Shown here piece after piece: positions 27,601-35,864 of a stretch of 64,000 bases of DNA; positions within the stretch are counted from its first letter, which is position 1, and each line of letters opens with the position of its first letter. A model generated the notes under the pieces. It was not told the DNA's origin, searched no databases, and saw only the letters and a program-made list of their open reading frames with translations. The DNA lies in NCBI RefSeq assembly GCF_014696315.1, contig NZ_JACJPX010000037.1, forward strand, positions 23,489-87,488, read 5' to 3'. The translations under genes were made by a program, and so were the position numbers. This DNA is from Calothrix membranacea FACHB-236 (GTDB lineage Bacteria > Cyanobacteriota > Cyanobacteriia > Cyanobacteriales > Nostocaceae).

Positions 27601-28707
27601 AGCCAACCTCAAAGCCGCATCAATACCTTAGAAATGCTCACAGAATCAGAAAAGGCGCAACAAACTATGCAACAACAGGAGCGTAAAGCAACTAAAAGAC
27701 AAAAATTCATGAGTATTGCTCCTCAAGCAGTGAGTTTGTCAGTCGAGCAATTAACTAAAACAAATTATCTCCTAGAAGGACAAAAACTTCCCTTGGTGAT
27801 TCAGCCTAATAGTACAGAAGTTGATTTAATGTCTTGGGCTGAGAATAATCGAGATTATCTTGATACACAATTATTCAAACATGGCGCGATTTTATTTAGA
27901 GGTTTTAATGTAAAATCAACTTCAGAGTTTGAAAACTTTGCTCAGACAATTTGCTCAAATTTATTTGCTGAATATGGCGATTTACCCCGCATTGGTGAAG
28001 GTGGTAAAGTTTATAGTTCCACTCCTTATCCAGCAGATAAAGCAATTCTCTTTCATAATGAAAGTTCCCATTTACATTGCTTCCCCTTAAAAATTTGGTT
28101 TTACTGCGTTCAAGCAGCAGCAAAGGGTGGCGAAACCCCCATTGTTGACTGTCGTAAAGCTTATCAACTACTGAGTCCTAAACTTAGAGAAATCTTAGCA
28201 ACTAAACAGTTAATGTATGTCCGTAACTACACAGATGGATTAGATGTTAGTTGGCAAAAATTTTTCCACACAAATGATAAATCTGTAGTAGAAGCTTACT
28301 GTATTAAAAATAAAATCAACTTTGAATGGTACGATGATAATAGTTTAATAACTCGCCAAATTCGCCCAGCGTTGTTAAACCATCCTCAAACAGGTGAACC
28401 TGTATTTTTCAATCAAATTCAGTTACACCATATTTCATATTTAGATACAGAAGTTAGAGAATCTCTTTTGTCTTCATTTGGTGAACAAAAGCTACCACGT
28501 AATGTATATTATGGCGATGGTAATCCTATTGAAGACTCAGTAATTACAGAAATTAATGAAATTTATCGCCAGTGTAGCACTAGCTTTATTTGGCATAAAC
28601 AAGACATTTTAATGCTAGATAACATCTTAGTAGCCCACGGTCGTCATCCATATATTGGTTCCCGTAAAATTGTGGTGGCTATGGGAGAAATTATCACTGG
28701 AAATTAA
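24631..28707 (+). CDS. NRPS: C(DCL)-PCP-C(LCL) fused to a TauD/SyrP-type aspartyl beta-hydroxylase
   Basis: 1358 residues from GTG 24631, 15 bp after the previous gene. C1 about 1-440 (IYPLSPAQLGMLF, HHHILIDGW), DCL-like, matching the E domain of the protein before. PCP near 505 (LGGHSLLATQ). C2 about 560-1000 (LPLSFAQERLWFL, HHIVSDGW), LCL-like. Last 320 residues: TauD-like oxygenase with His-Asn-Glu (FHNESS, near 1144), GGETPIVD and distal His in VAHGRHPY, as in SyrP aspartyl hydroxylases. There is no A domain, so the PCP must be loaded in trans or only passes a chain on. C2 and the oxygenase probably serve the following I-A(Asp)-T protein, as the separate C and TauD genes do at 48878-51471. 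Confidence 0.9.
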   Translation: MNQKNLESIYPLSPAQLGMLFNTVSAGDNSGIYVEQLSCTLNGDLNLPAFEQAWQQVVERQPVLRTAFVWKALVEPRQVVLRQVEVSLYYHDWRGLEPALQQQQLADFFQSDRQQGFNLSKPPLMRLALFQLSDISYQLVWSHHHILIDGWCLSLLFNELLAFYQAINHGQKLNLEPSHPYQDYIAWLKQQDLAKAETFWRKILQGFTQTTSLGLPTPSDSLLSKEVEAYGQLEASLPSSTTAALKSLVRQHRVTFNTLIQGIWALLLSRYSNIADVVFGITVAGRPVDLVGSESMIGLFINTLPLRIKVTSSALFWSWLQEIYSHNLELRQYEYSPGGQIHQWSEIQGGLPLYESLLVFENYPIDDAILQSPNLGIDISNIYTKGSQTQYVLTILVSVDDECKFSIIYDQHRFDKNNTNLILKHFLDLLQSIVTDAQVNLAMLAAKIRPNQIPYIRPKLNSKNEDLEDKIINPRTPIEEILNKIWTKVLGLDQVGINDNFFELGGHSLLATQMMSQVRQFFQVELPLGHLFAEPTISGLAKQIENTQKIESNLQFPALISGNRPDKLPLSFAQERLWFLAQLQPDSSTYNELFALRLIGLLNVVALEQSLNEIVQRHEVLRTTFAVDHGQPFQAIASTLKIKLPIIDLRHLSAIEQATEVQRLINQEYHNPFNLTQAPLLRCTLLHTHAQEHIVLFSIHHIVSDGWSMGVFVQELAALYAAFSVGESSPLPELPIQYADFAIWQRQYLQGERREALLTYWKQQLANLPVLQLPTTHPRAEVTTNRGSSYSFLIPTSVVQEVQLLSQQAGVTLFMTLLASFKLLLQRYCHQDDLVVGTDVANRNQVEIEPLIGFFINLLVLRTDLSGNPTFLELLQRIRTQTLAAYTHQDLPFDELVRALQPERNLGNSVPLFQVLFVLQNTPKSSLALPGITFKILEVESKTSRFDLSILLAETEQGIEGKWQYNADLFAPNTIINMTNHWQTLINNIVSQPQSRINTLEMLTESEKAQQTMQQQERKATKRQKFMSIAPQAVSLSVEQLTKTNYLLEGQKLPLVIQPNSTEVDLMSWAENNRDYLDTQLFKHGAILFRGFNVKSTSEFENFAQTICSNLFAEYGDLPRIGEGGKVYSSTPYPADKAILFHNESSHLHCFPLKIWFYCVQAAAKGGETPIVDCRKAYQLLSPKLREILATKQLMYVRNYTDGLDVSWQKFFHTNDKSVVEAYCIKNKINFEWYDDNSLITRQIRPALLNHPQTGEPVFFNQIQLHHISYLDTEVRESLLSSFGEQKLPRNVYYGDGNPIEDSVITEINEIYRQCSTSFIWHKQDILMLDNILVAHGRHPYIGSRKIVVAMGEIITGN

Positions 28708-28778
28708 GCACTATAGAGACATAATTTCAGAAATCGAAAGTAAGAGGATGTCAAATTAAACTGAGGAAATAAAATTTT

Positions 28779-29528
28779 ATGTCTTTGATAACATACAATA
28801 ATAATCATGATACTATAGCTTCTATGTATGACTTAAAAGGCATAGAGCGACATGATATAGTTCTAGAATGTCTAGAAAAATTAATCTTCAATCAAATTCC
28901 CCAATCAGCACACATTTTTGATTTAGGTTGCGGTACAGGACAAATAGCACAACGTTTATTAAAAAGAGGCTATAAAGTTACTGGTCTTGATAGTTCGGCA
29001 GATATGTTACAGTGCGCTCGCCAGAATGCTCCCAATGCCGAATTTATTCTAGATGATGCACGTTTTTTTAAGTTACCACAAACTTTTCATGCAGCTATTT
29101 CTACAGATGTTGTCCTCAATTATGTTCTTACTTTTGAAGAACTAATAAATAGTTTGCAGAACGTATATAATGCACTCATTACTAATGGGTTATTTGCTTT
29201 TGAAATGTATATTTCAGAAGGCTGCGAATCTTCGTGGAATGAAAATCATGATGGTGGTGGTGTCAAAGATGATAATGTTTGGGTAGATATTTGGAGTTAC
29301 GATCGCGAAAATAAATTAGGGCGTAAGGCAACTACTAGATTTCAATTAATCAACGGCCAATGGCAACGTTCTGATATAACTTTTCTATTAAAACTTTATT
29401 CTAAATGGGAAATTCAAGCTGCTTTGGAAAAAGTTGGCTTTAGAGAAATTAGTATTTATGACCTCGAACAAGATTTAGGTGTAGAGAATTCAAGTGGTGA
29501 AACCGCTTGTTTTGTTTGTCGTAAATAG
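28779..29528 (+). CDS. Class I SAM-dependent methyltransferase (Methyltransf_25-like)
   Basis: 249 residues. Motif I is IFDLGCGTGQIAQRLL (from about residue 46), followed by VTGLDSSADMLQCAR and a post-II region NAEFILDDAR. This is the compact small-molecule methyltransferase fold with no extra domain. An AGGAAA ribosome site precedes the ATG. It lies between the C-T-C-TauD protein and its presumed I-A-T partner in the same operon. It may methylate a nitrogen, oxygen or carboxylate of an intermediate or the product; sequence alone does not decide. It is unrelated in detail to the methyltransferase at 17636. Confidence 0.75.
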   Translation: MSLITYNNNHDTIASMYDLKGIERHDIVLECLEKLIFNQIPQSAHIFDLGCGTGQIAQRLLKRGYKVTGLDSSADMLQCARQNAPNAEFILDDARFFKLPQTFHAAISTDVVLNYVLTFEELINSLQNVYNALITNGLFAFEMYISEGCESSWNENHDGGGVKDDNVWVDIWSYDRENKLGRKATTRFQLINGQWQRSDITFLLKLYSKWEIQAALEKVGFREISIYDLEQDLGVENSSGETACFVCRK

Positions 29529-29559
29529 CGCAGTCTTCTTGAATAAATAGCAGAAACAG

Positions 29560-32500
29560 ATGCAAACTCAAATTATTGAGGGCTTTCGGCTTTCCCCCCA
29601 ACAAAAGCGTCTTTGGTTCTTACAAAAATTTAGTCTAGCTTATCGTACTCAATGCGCTCTTTTAATTGAGGGAAACTTGCAAGTAGAAACTTTAAAAATT
29701 GCTGTAGAACAAATTATCAGTCACCACGGAATTTTGCGTACAACTTTTCGCTATCTACCTGGGATGAAAATTCCTGTTATGGCTGTAGCGGATAAGTCTA
29801 TTCTTTCATGGCGTGATATATATCTTGGGGAATTAGAACCTCAAGATATTGCAGAAAATATTCAGGCAATTTTTCAAGCAGGAAGAAGCCTTGCTGATAA
29901 TTTTGACCAAAGTTCACTTTTGCATTTGTCTTTGCTGAAGTTATCCCCAGATAAACATATTTTGGTTATTAACCTACCAGCGCTTTGTGCAGACACTTGG
30001 ACTTTGAAAAATCTTGTGCAAAAAATTAGTCATTATTATGCTAACTGTCTTCAAGGTAAACAAGTAGATGCGGAAGTATTGCAATACATCCAGTTTGCAG
30101 AATGGCAAAATCAATTACTTGAAGACCAAGAAGCACAAATAGGCAAAGAATACTGGCAACAGCAAGATTTTTCGGCTCTCAAGACGTTAACGCTACCGCT
30201 AGAAAACCATTATTTAAAAGCATCTAAATTTGAACCTGATAGTTTTACCTTAGCAGTTAATTCGGATGTGGCAGTGAAGCTGATAACATCAGCGAAAAAA
30301 TATAATATTGCGGTTAATCTCGTGCTTTTAGCTTGCTGGCAAATATTAATTTTGCGGCTGACAGGGCAGTCAGATATTATTGTTGGTATGGCAGCAAATC
30401 GCCGAGAATATGAAGAACTACAGGATATATTAGGACTTGTGGCGACATGGCTACCAATTAAAATTCATTTAACTTCAGATTTATGCTTTTCAGAAGTATT
30501 AGAAATAATTCAAAAAACTATTAGTGATGCTGAAGAATGGCAAGATTATTTTGTCTCGGAATTTGTAGAGAATGAAGATAATTTACTTTGTCCAATTTGT
30601 TTTGAATTTGAGGAATTACCCGAAAAAATTATAACGAAAAAGATATCATTTTCTTTTTATAACTATTATAGTTGCACTGAACAGTTTAAAGTTAAACTCT
30701 CTTGTATTCTTGAGCGTAACAGTTTAATCACTAACTTTCACTTTGATCCAAACTATTTCAGTATTGACACAATTCAACGCTTGGCTATTCAGTATCAAAC
30801 ATTATTGGCTAATGTAACTCAAAATCCAGAAGTCACAATCAATGATTTGGACATTCTCAGTCAAAGCGATCGCCAACAATTACTAATTGAGTTTAACCAA
30901 CCGCAGATATCTACCCAACCAAATCACAAGTGTATTCACCAAATATTTGCAGAACAGGTAGAAAAAACACCTGATCGCGTTGCTGTGGTGTTTGCAAAAC
31001 AGCAACTCACTTATACACACCTCAACCGTAAAGCCAATCAACTAGCTCACTACTTACAAGCACTGGGAGTCAAACCAGAAGTGATAGTTGGGTTGTATGT
31101 CGAGCGCTCCCTAGACATGATTGTGGGACTTTTAGGTATCCTCAAAGCTGGTGGAGCATACCTGCCAATAGATGCCACATTACCAACACAAAATTTAACT
31201 GCTCGGTTGCAAGATGCTCAAGTACCAGTTGTTTTAACCCAAAAGAGCTTGCAGCATAATATACCAAAAGATGTAGCAGTCAAGGTGATTTGTCTAGATA
31301 CTGATTGGGATGCGATCGCGCAGTACGACGATACAAATCCCAACAGTGAAGTGACAATTGACAACTTACTCTATGTCTTGTTTACATCTGGTTCTACAGG
31401 TAAACCCAAAGGCGTAGCAATTGAACACCAGCAGTTGGTGAATTATCTCAACAGCATCACACCACAATTAAACCTTCCCCCTGCGGCTCACTTCGCTAAT
31501 GTTTCAACTTTAGCAGCGGATTTAGGGAATACCATAATTTTTTCCTCGCTGTGTTCGGGGGGTTGTCTGCATCTCATCTCCTTTGAGTGTGCTACTAATG
31601 CCTTAGCCTTGGCTGAATACTTTTCTCAATATCCTATTGACTGTCTCAAAATTGTACCTTCCCACCTAGCAACTCTCTTGGCATCGGCTCCTGCTAAATC
31701 GATTTTTCCGCGTCAGCTACTAATATTAGGTGGTGAAGTGGCTACTTGGGATTTAATCGCACAAATTCAGCAGCAAGCCGCAAGTTGCCAGATTTTAAAT
31801 CATTACGGCCCAACAGAAGCCACAGTTGGTACACTGACTTATCTAGTAGAACCTAATCAACAGCTTTTCCTTAATTTCAAACCCAATACAGTTCCCCTAG
31901 GCCGTCCACTGGCTCATACCCAGGTGTACTTGCTTGATGAGCAGATGCAACCTGTACCCATTGGCGCGACCGGTGAATTGTATATAGGTGGTGCAGGTTT
32001 AGCCAGAGGTTATTTACACAGATCCCAGTTAACAGCAGAACGATTTATTCCCAATCCTTACTTTTCAGCAACTAATCAAAAGTCGGGAACGCGCCTTTAT
32101 AAAACTGGAGATATTGGCCGTTACCTACCTAACGGCAATATTGAGTTTATCGGACGAGTTGATCGTCAAGTAAAACTCCGGGGTTTTCGGATAGAGCTAG
32201 GAGAAATTGAATCGATAATTGCTCAATACCCCCAAGTACAGCAAGCTATAGTTGTACTTCAACAACAAGAAAAAGGCAATCAGCGATTGGTAGCCTACGT
32301 TGTTCTCAAGCCACAAAACACCCTGATAACTAGCGAACTGCGGCAATTTTTGACCCAAAAACTGCCAGAATACATGATACCTTCAGCTTTTGTCATCTTG
32401 AAGGCTCTACCACTCACTCCTAACGGCAAGATAGACTTTCAGGCTTTACCAGAACCAGATAGTTACAGTCGAGAATTAGCAGCTACTTATCAACCTCCGC

Positions 32501-32796
32501 AAACAGAATTAGAGCAAAACATCGCTAATATTTGGCAAGAAATTTTGAATGTGGAAAAAGTTGGAATTAACGATAACTTTTTTGAACTTGGTGGTCATTC
32601 CTTACTGCTGGTGCAAGTTCATAGCAAACTGCAAAAAACAATTCATCAAATATCAATTACCGATTTATTTGCTTATCCGACTATTAGCACATTAGCAAAA
32701 TATTTAACTCAAGATGGTGAGCAACAACCTTTTTTAGCAACTAGTCAAAACAGGGCAGAAAATCGGATATCGGCAAGAGCGCAAAGAAGACGTTAA
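29560..32796 (+). CDS. NRPS: interface-I-A(Asp)-PCP
   Basis: 1078 residues. Residues 1-430 are a condensation-like interface domain (LSPQQKRLWFLQ), with LPALCADTWT in place of HHxxxDG. A domain about 445-960: the lysine motif is FTSGSTGKPKGVAI and A4 is TLAADLGNT. By my alignment the pocket reads D-L-T-K-I-G-H-V-G-K, compatible with Asp. This A domain differs in A4 and in the H/E position from those at 20071 and 51487, so it has a separate history. PCP near 1011 (LGGHSLLLVQ). There is no C domain and no E domain. It probably works with C2-TauD of the protein at 24631, giving an L-configured beta-hydroxyaspartate. The tail is short and very basic (ISARAQRRR). Confidence 0.88.
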   Translation: MQTQIIEGFRLSPQQKRLWFLQKFSLAYRTQCALLIEGNLQVETLKIAVEQIISHHGILRTTFRYLPGMKIPVMAVADKSILSWRDIYLGELEPQDIAENIQAIFQAGRSLADNFDQSSLLHLSLLKLSPDKHILVINLPALCADTWTLKNLVQKISHYYANCLQGKQVDAEVLQYIQFAEWQNQLLEDQEAQIGKEYWQQQDFSALKTLTLPLENHYLKASKFEPDSFTLAVNSDVAVKLITSAKKYNIAVNLVLLACWQILILRLTGQSDIIVGMAANRREYEELQDILGLVATWLPIKIHLTSDLCFSEVLEIIQKTISDAEEWQDYFVSEFVENEDNLLCPICFEFEELPEKIITKKISFSFYNYYSCTEQFKVKLSCILERNSLITNFHFDPNYFSIDTIQRLAIQYQTLLANVTQNPEVTINDLDILSQSDRQQLLIEFNQPQISTQPNHKCIHQIFAEQVEKTPDRVAVVFAKQQLTYTHLNRKANQLAHYLQALGVKPEVIVGLYVERSLDMIVGLLGILKAGGAYLPIDATLPTQNLTARLQDAQVPVVLTQKSLQHNIPKDVAVKVICLDTDWDAIAQYDDTNPNSEVTIDNLLYVLFTSGSTGKPKGVAIEHQQLVNYLNSITPQLNLPPAAHFANVSTLAADLGNTIIFSSLCSGGCLHLISFECATNALALAEYFSQYPIDCLKIVPSHLATLLASAPAKSIFPRQLLILGGEVATWDLIAQIQQQAASCQILNHYGPTEATVGTLTYLVEPNQQLFLNFKPNTVPLGRPLAHTQVYLLDEQMQPVPIGATGELYIGGAGLARGYLHRSQLTAERFIPNPYFSATNQKSGTRLYKTGDIGRYLPNGNIEFIGRVDRQVKLRGFRIELGEIESIIAQYPQVQQAIVVLQQQEKGNQRLVAYVVLKPQNTLITSELRQFLTQKLPEYMIPSAFVILKALPLTPNGKIDFQALPEPDSYSRELAATYQPPQTELEQNIANIWQEILNVEKVGINDNFFELGGHSLLLVQVHSKLQKTIHQISITDLFAYPTISTLAKYLTQDGEQQPFLATSQNRAENRISARAQRRR

Positions 32797-32837
32797 CTAA
32801 CACCAAAAAAAATAATTACAAAGTTTAGGAGTGTAGT

Positions 32838-35750
32838 ATGTATGAATTAGAAACCGATAATATTCTTAATCAGGTAGCAATTATTGGCATGGCTGGGCGT
32901 TTTCCCAAAGCCAAAAATATCAATGATTTTTGGTATAATCTCCAGCAGGGAAATGAAATGATTTCCTTTTTTTCAGAGCAAGAGCTACAGTCAGCAGGAA
33001 TAGATCCTGTTGTCCTGAAGAATCCTAATTTCGTTAAAGCAAATGGGGCATTAGAAGACATCGAACTATTTGATGCAACATTCTTTGGTTACACCCCGAA
33101 ACAGGCAGAAATTATTGACCCCCAGCATCGCCTGTTTTTAGAAGTTGCCTGGTCAGCTTTAGAAAATGCAGGCTATGATTCTGAAAACTATGACGGTCGC
33201 ATTAGTATTTATGGTGGTGCTACCATTAGCAGTTATTTTTTATTCAATCTTTTTTTCAACCCAGAATTAATAAATTTAGTTGGTATTGATCAAATTAGGC
33301 ATAACAATCGTCCAGATAACTTAACTACAAGAATTGCTTATAAGTTAAATTTAAATGGTTCTGCAATTACAGTTCAAACAGGGTGTTCAACTTCACTAGT
33401 TGCCGTGCATTTAGCTTGTCAAAGTTTGCTAGATCAAGAATGTGATATGGCATTAGCCGGTGGAGTTGCTATATCTGCTGCCCAAAAAGTTGGTTATTTA
33501 TATCAAGAGGGAGGAATTTTGTCTCCTGATGGACATTGCCGTGCTTTTGATGTAAAAGCACAGGGAACTGTTAGTGGTAATGGCATCGGTATTGTAGTTT
33601 TAAAACGATTGGCAGATGCTTTAGCAGATAAAGATTCTATTCATGCTGTGATCAAAGGTTCAGCTATTAACAATGATGGTTCCGAAAAAGTTGGTTACAC
33701 TGCCCCTAGCGTTAATGGGCAAGCAAAAGTGATTGCTGAGGCTTTGGCAATAGCAAGAGTTGCACCTGAGACGATTAGCTATGTAGAAGCACATGGTACG
33801 GCGACTGCTTTAGGAGACCCCATTGAAGTTGCTGCACTAACAAAAGCTTACCGTATAGGTACTGACAAAAAGAATTTCTGTGCAATCGGTTCGGTGAAAA
33901 CGAATATTGGGCATTTAGATACAGCATCTGGTGTTGCTGGTTTAATTAAAACTGTTTTGGCTCTGAAGCATAAACAGATACCTCCTAGTCTGCATTTTGA
34001 AGAGCCTAATCCCAAAATTGACTTTGACAACAGTCCCTTTTACGTCAATAGCACACTGGCGGAATGGCAGACAAATGGGATACCCCGACGTGCTGGAGTT
34101 AGTTCCTTTGGGATTGGTGGTACTAATGCTCATCTAATTCTGGAAGAAGCTCCGGCTTTAAGGGTGCAGGGGGGTAAGGATACAGGGGTGCAGGGAAGAG
34201 GATATCAATTACTCTTGCTCTCTGCTAAGACTGAATCTGCATTAGATACTGCTACCGATAATCTGGCTCAACATTTCATACAGCATCCTGACCTAAATAT
34301 AGCGGATGTTGCTTATACCCTCAATGTCGGTCGCCGCGCTTTTGAACATCGGCGAATAGTGGTTTGCCAAGACATTAAAGATGCCATAGAAGCCTTAGAG
34401 AGCCAAGAATCGCAAATGGTGTTGACGCAGTTTCAAGAACCGAGCAATATAGGCGATCGCTCGATTGTATTCATGTTTCCTGGACAAGGCTCTCAGTATG
34501 TAAATATGGGTAAAGATTTATACGAAAATGAGTCTATTTTCCGGGAACAAGTTGATTACTGTTGTGAGTTGCTGAAATCATATTTGGGTTTAGATTTACG
34601 TACTGTAATTTATCCCCCCGAACAACATCAGCAAGCAGCAGCACAACAACTAAAACAAACTGAAATTACCCAATCAGCACTGTTTGTAATTGAGTATGCC
34701 TTAGCAAAGTTGTGGATGGCATGGGGTGTCCATCCTCAAGCCATGATTGGTCATAGCATTGGGGAATATGTAGCCGCAACTTTGGCTGGCGTATTTTCTC
34801 TGGAAGATGCTTTAGCAGTGGTAGCAATGCGTGGGCGTTTGATGCAACAAATACCTGCCGGTGCCATGCTTGCTGTACCATTATCAGAGTTGGAACTTCA
34901 ACCGTTATTAACTGAAGAACTTGCCTTAGCAGCAAATAATGGCTCTTCTCATTGTGTAGTTTCAGGCACAGAGTTAGCAATTCATAACTTGCAAAATCAA
35001 CTCAACCAGCAAGGTGTAGATGGTCGAATTTTACACACTTCTCATGCTTTTCATTCTCAGATGATGAACCCAATCATCGAGCCATTTACCAAGCATCTAC
35101 AAAAAATAAATCTTAAATATCCTACCATTCCCTTTATATCTAATGTCACTGGTACTTGGATTACAAATGCTCAAGCAATAGATGGCAATTATTGGGCTAA
35201 ACATTTACGTCAAACAGTCCGCTTTGATCAAGGAATTTCTGAGTTACTCAAACAACCAAATCGAATTTTTTTAGAAGTTGGTGCCGGGCAGACATTGAGT
35301 ACCTTAACTAAGCGTAAGCAACAAGATTGCTTAGTGTTCTGTTCAATCCGGCATCCTCATAATCAACAATCCGATATAGTATTTTTGCTGCACAATTTGG
35401 GTCAGCTTTGGTTAAATAGAGTTGCGATAGATTGGCATAGTTTTTATAGCAATGAACAATTTCATCGCTTGCCTTTGCCAACATATCCCTTTGAGCGAAA
35501 AAGATACTGGATAGAGCCTTCTCAAGTTAGTACATACAATCCTTGGTTTAAACAACGACAGGGAGCAGAGAGCAGTGAGTCCTTGGAGTCTCTCCCAGTA
35601 GAGCGGCTACGGAGGGAAAAGGAACAGCGAACAGATAAACAAAAAGAAGAACAAAGTTTTGCTAATAACACTGTTTCAACAGTAATTTCACAACAATTAA
35701 ATCTGATGTTTCAGCAATTAGATTTATTAGAAGATTATGTAAGTTCTTAA
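32838..35750 (+). CDS. PKS KS-AT didomain lacking its own ACP
   Basis: 970 residues after a good ribosome site (AGGAG). KS about 10-430 with TGCSTS (Gly before the active Cys, not Ala), EAHGTATALGDP and TNIGHLD. AT about 530-830 with GHSIGEYVAA and HAFHS, malonyl type. The protein stops about 110 residues after the AT. Its tail is a charged, repeat-derived stretch, then VISQQLNLMFQQLDLLEDYV, a helix very like the one between ACP and aminotransferase in the next protein. The next gene starts with an ACP and an aminotransferase, so together they make a split KS-AT / ACP-AMT module. That module extends the Asp-containing chain by one malonyl unit and aminates the beta-keto group. Confidence 0.9.
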   Translation: MYELETDNILNQVAIIGMAGRFPKAKNINDFWYNLQQGNEMISFFSEQELQSAGIDPVVLKNPNFVKANGALEDIELFDATFFGYTPKQAEIIDPQHRLFLEVAWSALENAGYDSENYDGRISIYGGATISSYFLFNLFFNPELINLVGIDQIRHNNRPDNLTTRIAYKLNLNGSAITVQTGCSTSLVAVHLACQSLLDQECDMALAGGVAISAAQKVGYLYQEGGILSPDGHCRAFDVKAQGTVSGNGIGIVVLKRLADALADKDSIHAVIKGSAINNDGSEKVGYTAPSVNGQAKVIAEALAIARVAPETISYVEAHGTATALGDPIEVAALTKAYRIGTDKKNFCAIGSVKTNIGHLDTASGVAGLIKTVLALKHKQIPPSLHFEEPNPKIDFDNSPFYVNSTLAEWQTNGIPRRAGVSSFGIGGTNAHLILEEAPALRVQGGKDTGVQGRGYQLLLLSAKTESALDTATDNLAQHFIQHPDLNIADVAYTLNVGRRAFEHRRIVVCQDIKDAIEALESQESQMVLTQFQEPSNIGDRSIVFMFPGQGSQYVNMGKDLYENESIFREQVDYCCELLKSYLGLDLRTVIYPPEQHQQAAAQQLKQTEITQSALFVIEYALAKLWMAWGVHPQAMIGHSIGEYVAATLAGVFSLEDALAVVAMRGRLMQQIPAGAMLAVPLSELELQPLLTEELALAANNGSSHCVVSGTELAIHNLQNQLNQQGVDGRILHTSHAFHSQMMNPIIEPFTKHLQKINLKYPTIPFISNVTGTWITNAQAIDGNYWAKHLRQTVRFDQGISELLKQPNRIFLEVGAGQTLSTLTKRKQQDCLVFCSIRHPHNQQSDIVFLLHNLGQLWLNRVAIDWHSFYSNEQFHRLPLPTYPFERKRYWIEPSQVSTYNPWFKQRQGAESSESLESLPVERLRREKEQRTDKQKEEQSFANNTVSTVISQQLNLMFQQLDLLEDYVSS
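35565..35640 (+). repeat. Repeat-derived low-complexity segment near the end of the KS-AT gene
   Basis: A purine-rich stretch (AGGGAGCAGAGAGCAGTGAG...GGAGGGAAAAGGAACAG) encodes a charged Ser/Glu/Arg peptide (GAESSESLESLPVERLRREK) after the AT domain. The other three PKS proteins have nothing like it there. It looks like the dispersed repeats found between genes in Nostoc-like genomes, here read through in frame. Confidence 0.4.
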
Positions 35751-35815
35751 GTTTTGATCACGAACTGCAAATTGTCTCAAGTACGCAAAAAAAGATAGAA
35801 ATTATTAAGTGCAAG

Positions 35816-35844
35816 TTTAGAGATAAATGGTATTACTATATAAA
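35816..35844 (+). promoter_or_regulatory. Possible internal promoter in a longer gap of the operon
   Basis: TTTAGA (35816-35821), a 17-bp spacer and TATAAA (35839-35844) lie in the 114-bp gap before ATG 35865. Most other gaps in the cluster are shorter. The motif matches are modest and the gap is AT-rich. Confidence 0.22.
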
Positions 35845-35864
35845 ATTTATTATTTTTTGTAATT